Part shown: positions 60,269 through 64,000 of the stretch, in pieces
Layout: each line of letters opens with the position of its first letter
Position numbering within the stretch: position 1 is the stretch's first letter
NCBI GenBank assembly: GCA_944381625.1
Contig: CALWLW010000002.1
Location: 186,001-250,000 of the forward strand
Direction of reading: 5' to 3'
Source of the DNA: an uncultured Lachnoclostridium sp.
Lineage (GTDB): Bacteria > Bacillota > Clostridia > Lachnospirales > Lachnospiraceae
Length of the DNA stretch: 64,000 nt
Translations under genes and position numbers: made by a program
Notes under the pieces: generated by a model
The model's database searches: none
What the model was told of the DNA's origin: nothing
The model's input: the letters and a program-made list of their open reading frames with translations, nothing else

Positions 60269-60331
60269 GAAAGAAAATTGAATGAATAGTTAGTGGAGGT
60301 AGGAATGACAGAGAAAGTGGAGGGTTGAAAG

Positions 60332-60988
60332 ATGGGATTCGAGAAGATTCTGGAAGAGATAGAAAAGGAATTTGATAGACGTATTGATACACAACTAAAA
60401 ATCATGGCTGGTTTGAGTGATGACGTGTATAGATACGGGTACGGGAAGAGCCTTGAGGCTTACCAACAAGGAAAGATTCTGGTTGAAGATATCATCCGCA
60501 AGCACATGAATGACGGCTGGATCCCGGTGGAGGAACGCTTGCCGGGAACTCAAAAAGAAGCTATTGAAAATATAAAAGAGTATATCCGTAAATGCAATTA
60601 TACCTGGTCAGTAAAAAGTATTTTTAACGAATATATAAAACATTTGAACGGGGCGTATGTATCCTATACTGCACGGGATGTTATTGAGAATTGCCATAGG
60701 TCGCTAGAAAAATTATCTGCCAAAGCTCTGGAAGAAATCCAGCAGTACCGTGAAGCCGGAACTATAGAAAAGTTCAGAAAAGCGAAAGACTATAAATGTC
60801 AACATGATAGTATGTTTATGATAGACATTGATTTTGCAAAGTATTTATTCTGCAAAAACATATTAGTTTTCAAATTATTTGATAATGGGGATGAACGTAT
60901 TGTTGCTGACCTTGATGATATGATTGAGCATTCTGCACGCGGTGGATTGTTTGGAGTCGAAAAAGATGATTTAGATGACATTATTTAA
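60332..60988 (+). CDS. Phage protein with EKILEEIE/DUF551-like head
   Basis: 218 residues. GFEKILEEIEKEFDRRIDTQ and EDIIRKHMNDGWIPVEERLP repeat the head of the 59595 protein, but the DUF551 unit breaks off after ERLPG and a different helical domain follows (AIENIKEYIRKCNYTWSVKS ... DLDDMIEHSARGGLFGVEKD). Suggests module exchange. Confidence 0.62.
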   Translation: MGFEKILEEIEKEFDRRIDTQLKIMAGLSDDVYRYGYGKSLEAYQQGKILVEDIIRKHMNDGWIPVEERLPGTQKEAIENIKEYIRKCNYTWSVKSIFNEYIKHLNGAYVSYTARDVIENCHRSLEKLSAKALEEIQQYREAGTIEKFRKAKDYKCQHDSMFMIDIDFAKYLFCKNILVFKLFDNGDERIVADLDDMIEHSARGGLFGVEKDDLDDII

Positions 60989-61036
60989 GATGGCTGGAGT
61001 ATGGGACTAACCTGGGAGTGGAAAGGAAAGCATGGA

Positions 61037-61504
61037 ATGAGTTTTTTTATATTTACTCTTTTGGACGAAGTGGAGAAGGAAATAAAAGAGGATGCAGACA
61101 AAAACGTATGGATCGAACACTGTATCAACATCAAAGAATTATGCGATTATACGGTTTCCTGCTCATACGGCGATATGGTCCTGATCATTTGCATGATAAA
61201 AGACTATCTGAGGACAATCGCCGAAAAAGAGGGCCCCACATGGGACTACTACAGGACGCGTTTTACAAAGATGGCGGATCGCCTATCTGCGCAAATTGAA
61301 TATGACTATGACGAGGCGATGAAGAGGTGTAAAAAGAAAATGGCCGCGAAGGAAAGCAACGATGATGTGGGTGAAGACGCCATGGTATTGGCCGTGAAGT
61401 ATAATGGAAAAACCAAGAAAAAAGGAAACAAACAAAATGCCGAAAGTGACGGCACCGGAGGCGAAGAAGAACAGGCCGAAGCTGAGACTCCGCCAGAAGA
61501 ATGA
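61037..61504 (+). CDS. Phage protein, unknown
   Basis: 155 residues from ATG 61037 (MSFFIFTLLDEVEKEIKEDA, YGDMVLIICMIKDYLRTIAE) with a charged low-complexity C-terminus (TKKKGNKQN ... EEEQAEAETPPEE). GGAAAGGAAAG upstream supports this start over an ATG at 61001. Confidence 0.58.
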   Translation: MSFFIFTLLDEVEKEIKEDADKNVWIEHCINIKELCDYTVSCSYGDMVLIICMIKDYLRTIAEKEGPTWDYYRTRFTKMADRLSAQIEYDYDEAMKRCKKKMAAKESNDDVGEDAMVLAVKYNGKTKKKGNKQNAESDGTGGEEEQAEAETPPEE

Positions 61505-61537
61505 AAGGGGGAAGAACATAAATTAAAGGAAAATGAA

Positions 61538-61825
61538 ATGACAGAAGATACACCCAAAACATTGCTTGAGAAGATTTTCAAGAAGATCAAGGATCCTGTT
61601 CTTCCGTGCGCAAACTGCCTATGCCATTATTGCACATGCAATGTCGAGGCACCGTGTGATCGAGTCAGCGAGGAGGAGGCGAGAGCGGCGACGCCATGCT
61701 TTGACTGCGACGAGTGTAAATGGTTTGCGGGAGAATCAATGTATCCATCTCGTCGCAAAGAGGATTGCGACAACTTTATCTTATCTGATTATGAGGCGAA
61801 GAGGAATAGATTAAAGATAGATTAA
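61538..61825 (+). CDS. Cys-rich phage protein
   Basis: 95 residues with CANCLCHYCTCNVEAPC and CFDCDECKW...CDNF: two metal-binding clusters. Acidic. AAAGGAAAA upstream of ATG. Unknown. Confidence 0.65.
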   Translation: MTEDTPKTLLEKIFKKIKDPVLPCANCLCHYCTCNVEAPCDRVSEEEARAATPCFDCDECKWFAGESMYPSRRKEDCDNFILSDYEAKRNRLKID

Positions 61826-61841
61826 GAGGAAGGGAAGAAAA

Positions 61842-62117
61842 ATGAAAAGAGATTCAGAAGGAAAGTATCGAATGAAAATCATACAGGAGAAGCATTACAA
61901 CAAAGCCGAACAGAAATTGCTCGACCAATATGTAGCAAACACACCTGAGACTTATAAAAATACCTATATAAACATGCAGAGAGGATACCTGAATTGCCTT
62001 ATGTATGCAATAGAATTATCCCGGCTTATAGAAGCGGTTAGAGAAGCATCATATTCAACGAATGATTTTGCTGTGGCGATGGGCGAATTGGGAAGCATTT
62101 TAAAGAAAATTCAGTAA
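61842..62117 (+). CDS. Phage protein, unknown, helical
   Basis: 91 residues (QEKHYNKAEQKLLDQYVANT, IELSRLIEAVREASYSTNDF). GAGGAAGGGAAG upstream. Not recognised. Confidence 0.65.
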   Translation: MKRDSEGKYRMKIIQEKHYNKAEQKLLDQYVANTPETYKNTYINMQRGYLNCLMYAIELSRLIEAVREASYSTNDFAVAMGELGSILKKIQ

Positions 62118-62199
62118 CACAAAAAGGCAGGAGGGCGGATATTGATGATTCCTATGCGGCCAGCATGCCGGACATAAAATAAACGAGGAGGGGACAGCA

Positions 62200-62784
62200 A
62201 TGGAGAAAAGACAGAAAGAGTGCTGCGGGAGGTGCCAGTACATCGTAGCCGGCGAAGTGCCGGGAGCTCCTGAATGGATGTGCAATAACGGCGAGAGTGA
62301 GAGATTTGAGAGCAGCGTGGATCGTGGGAGCAGGTGTGATCATTACGTACATAAGCCCACGGAGACGGAAATAAAAAAAGAATATCTGCAAAGCTATCGC
62401 ACTCATGTGCGCCGGATCCGTCGGATCGAGGCGGAGCTGGAAGAGATTCGGGCGATGCGCACCGCTATATCCGTCAACAATGACGGTATGCCGCATGGAT
62501 CAGCACAGACAGATCTGTCCTCCTACGCGGCACGGTTGGACGAGCTGGAGAGAGCTTTAATCCAGGAGAGATATCGGAGAGTGGTGGCCTATAAAGATAT
62601 CACTGATCAGATCAAAAAACTGAAAAGCGAGCATGAGCAGGATGTATTGTTTTATCGTTATATCAGAGGGATGGACTGGTGGGAAATAGCAGAAAAGATG
62701 GAGTATTCTGAGAGGCAAATCTTCCGTCTACATGGAAAAGGATTAAAAAATATAAAAATAAAAGATGTCAGTGAATGTCAGTAA
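62200..62784 (+). CDS. DUF1492 / sigma-like late transcription regulator
   Basis: 194 residues. An N-terminal Cys cluster (CCGRCQYIVAG...CDHYV) is fused to a DUF1492-type part: YLQSYRTHVRRIRRIEAELE, SVNNDGMPHGSAQTDLSSYA and a C-terminal HTH like sigma region 4 (YIRGMDWWEIAEKMEYSERQ, IFRLHGKGLKNI). Such proteins (ArpU/RinA-like) activate late phage genes and usually sit just before terS, as here. AGGAGGGG upstream. Confidence 0.82.
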   Translation: MEKRQKECCGRCQYIVAGEVPGAPEWMCNNGESERFESSVDRGSRCDHYVHKPTETEIKKEYLQSYRTHVRRIRRIEAELEEIRAMRTAISVNNDGMPHGSAQTDLSSYAARLDELERALIQERYRRVVAYKDITDQIKKLKSEHEQDVLFYRYIRGMDWWEIAEKMEYSERQIFRLHGKGLKNIKIKDVSECQ

Positions 62785-62898
62785 GATCTGTGGTAATATG
62801 GTATCATCGAGAAAAGGATAAAGACAAAGCAACAGGAAGGGAGAACCGTAAAAGGAGGATCTTCCTTTTTGCTTGCAGGGAGCAGGCCAAAGGAATAT

Positions 62899-62912
62899 TT
62901 GCGCCGGCGCAA
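62899..62912. repeat. Palindrome copy 4, upstream of terS
   Basis: TTGCGCCGGCGCAA, 14 bp before the terS start codon. Confidence 0.9.
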
Positions 62913-62926
62913 GCGGGGGTGGTTCG

Positions 62927-63826
62927 ATGGCCAGAGCACCCAATGAAAAAGCTCAGAAAGCCAAAGAAATGTTTTGCCAAGGGATGCGTCCTACGGAGAT
63001 AGCAAAGCATCTGGAGGTCCCGGAAGGAACGGTGCGACGCTGGAAGCATACGTATGGATGGGAACGCGAACGTTCAGAAAAGAATACCGAACGTTCGGAT
63101 AAAAATACCGAACGTTCGGAAAAGAAAAAACGATCTCAGGAAGAAGCTGTTGCGGGAGCAGTCGACCAAGTAATGGAAAATGATGGTTTGACTGATAAGC
63201 AGCGGCTTTTTTGCATCCTGTACGTGCGGAGCTTTAATGCCACAAAAGCATACCAAAAAGCGTATGGAGTTGATTATAATACAGCCGCCTCCATCGCATA
63301 CCGACTGCTGGAAAAAGATGGAGTAAAAAACGAAATTCAGCGGCTGAAAAAGAACCGGTTGAATCGGGAGATGATAGATGAACACGATATCTTCCAGAGG
63401 TACATGGACATCGCTTTTGCAGACATCACAGATTATGTGACATTTGGCCGGGAGCAGGTGCCAGTCATGGGCCCGTTTGGCCCAATCAGAGTAAAAGATA
63501 AAAATGGCAGGCAAGTTGAACTAAAAAAGGAAGTCAATGTTGTGAAATTCCGGGAAAGCGAAGACGTAGATGGAACTATCATTTCCGAAGTAAAGCAGGG
63601 GAAAGACGGAGCCAGTATAAAACTGGCAGATCGAATGAAGGCTTTGCAATGGCTGTCTGATCACATAGGGATTGCCACGGACGAACAGAAGGCGAGAATC
63701 GCTGTTCTGAAAGCAAAAGTGCAGGATTCCGAGATCGACGAGGCCGAAGACGACGGATTCCTGGACGCACTGAATGGGTCAGCAAAGGGTGACTGGTCAG
63801 ATGAAGACGAAACGGATAACGTTTAA
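62927..63826 (+). CDS. terS: Terminase small subunit
   Basis: 299 residues. N-terminal HTH (KAKEMFCQGMRPTEIAKHLE, VPEGTVRRWKHTYGW), a short repeat region (ERSEKNTERSDKNTERSEKK, about 48-67), then the terminase_2 core (LTDKQRLFCILYVRSFNATK, AYGVDYNTAASIAYRLLEKD). Recognises phage DNA for packaging. Start at 62927, since earlier codons contain the palindrome. The DNA of the repeat region holds three regularly spaced GAACGTTC sites. Confidence 0.9.
   Translation: MARAPNEKAQKAKEMFCQGMRPTEIAKHLEVPEGTVRRWKHTYGWERERSEKNTERSDKNTERSEKKKRSQEEAVAGAVDQVMENDGLTDKQRLFCILYVRSFNATKAYQKAYGVDYNTAASIAYRLLEKDGVKNEIQRLKKNRLNREMIDEHDIFQRYMDIAFADITDYVTFGREQVPVMGPFGPIRVKDKNGRQVELKKEVNVVKFRESEDVDGTIISEVKQGKDGASIKLADRMKALQWLSDHIGIATDEQKARIAVLKAKVQDSEIDEAEDDGFLDALNGSAKGDWSDEDETDNV
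63068..63117 (+). repeat. Three GAACGTTC palindromes at 21-bp spacing in terS
   Basis: At 63068-63075, 63089-63096 and 63110-63117. Spacing is exactly 21 bp (two helical turns), so all lie on one face of the DNA. They encode the ERSxKNT repeats of TerS. A candidate pac site or TerS-binding array. Confidence 0.8.
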
Positions 63827-64000
63827 ATTCAAGCCATTTTCAAAAAAGCAAAGGCAAGTATTGAATTGGTGGTGCCAGGACTCGCCGGTCAAAGATTATG
63901 ACGGCATCATTGCAGATGGAGCGATTCGATCTGGAAAGACCGTCAGCATGTCGTTATCCTTTGTGTTCTGGGCCATGAGCAGCTTCTCCGGCCAGAATTT
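63801..64000 (+). CDS. terL: Terminase large subunit, 5' part
   Basis: The first 66 codons are in the window: FKPFSKKQRQVLNWWCQDSP and Walker A IIADGAIRSGKTVSMSL of the packaging ATPase (Terminase_6/PBSX type). Overlaps terS by 26 bp; continues beyond the edge. Confidence 0.92.
   Translation, partial: MKTKRITFKFKPFSKKQRQVLNWWCQDSPVKDYDGIIADGAIRSGKTVSMSLSFVFWAMSSFSGQN

Larger units (their letters stand above)
44480..64000. mobile_element. Prophage, left 19.5 kb
   Basis: From the serine recombinase to terminase large subunit, with lysogeny, replication-like, and packaging modules in standard tailed-phage order. The right end (head, tail, lysis, attR) is outside. The element shares several genes with conjugative elements (PcfJ, PcfK, HUH Rep), so mosaic origin is likely. 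Confidence 0.92.

Noticed and set aside
51019-62517. Repeated ACAGATCTGT-like palindromes in the prophage
   Set aside because: Only a few loose matches within coding sequence at irregular places; compatible with codon use.
63068-63117. Short CRISPR-like array
   Set aside because: Units are 21 bp in a coding linker without variable spacers; not a CRISPR.

Overview
The window reads as the chromosome of a spore-forming Clostridia bacterium, most probably Lachnospiraceae (Clostridium cluster XIVa). The evidence is a SleC-like cortex-lytic enzyme, a CotH-type kinase, a T-box-controlled non-discriminating aspartyl-tRNA synthetase with GatCAB, an ANTAR regulator beside glutamine synthetase, DUF6020 and DUF2142 envelope proteins, strong AGGAGG ribosome sites and GC-rich coding. 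No rRNA, CRISPR array or complete insertion sequence was seen.

Positions 1-20500 are core chromosome: the 3' part of nadE, sleC-like, mreB, recD2 and comF; then two unknown membrane genes followed by cdaA-cdaR (cyclic-di-AMP synthesis); then an envelope-glycan operon (DUF2142 protein, three GT2 glycosyltransferases, a HAD phosphatase) facing a convergent CotH-like gene; then a DUF6020 membrane protein. Positions 20500-25000 are a patchy accessory stretch: a decayed duplicate of a polysaccharide deacetylase 3' end, an AT-rich MNT-HEPN toxin-antitoxin pair, a nuclease-transposase remnant, a small HTH gene, the intact deacetylase and an AAA/PD-(D/E)XK protein. Positions 25000-44000 return to core functions: LCP protein, LrgAB, YitT, a GT2 plus second DUF6020 protein, a Cys-rich peptide, glnA plus ANTAR regulator, dapF, a large membrane protein, a TagD-like cytidylyltransferase, a T-box followed by aspS-gatC-gatA-gatB, a gene-free structured region, a DUF3783 protein, an amidase lipoprotein and a cold-shock protein.

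At about 44.48 kb a M23 peptidase gene is cut off after the first half of its zinc site, and a large serine recombinase follows at once. This is the left end of a tailed-phage prophage that runs past the window end. Its order is integrase, ImmA-like protease and CI-like repressor (leftward), an operator region with three similar 18-bp sites, a Cro-like gene, a run of very small genes, two tRNA-like elements, a lytic transglycosylase, an HUH replication initiator, an RNase H-like protein, a PcfK/AcrIIA9-family protein, a DUF7666-like protein, PcfJ, a DUF3102-like protein, HNH and HTH proteins, shuffled DUF551-type small proteins, a DUF1492 late regulator, terS and the start of terL.

The most unusual signals are: a 14-bp palindrome (TTGCGCCGGCGCAA) found four times in the prophage, three times just upstream of start codons; the disrupted M23 gene; the PcfK/AcrIIA9-PcfJ block next to an HUH Rep; three GAACGTTC sites at exact 21-bp spacing inside terS; two tRNA-like elements with abnormal anticodon arms; and a gene-free, hairpin-rich region near 41.6 kb. 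All assignments come from reading the sequence and remembered family features; no database search was run.
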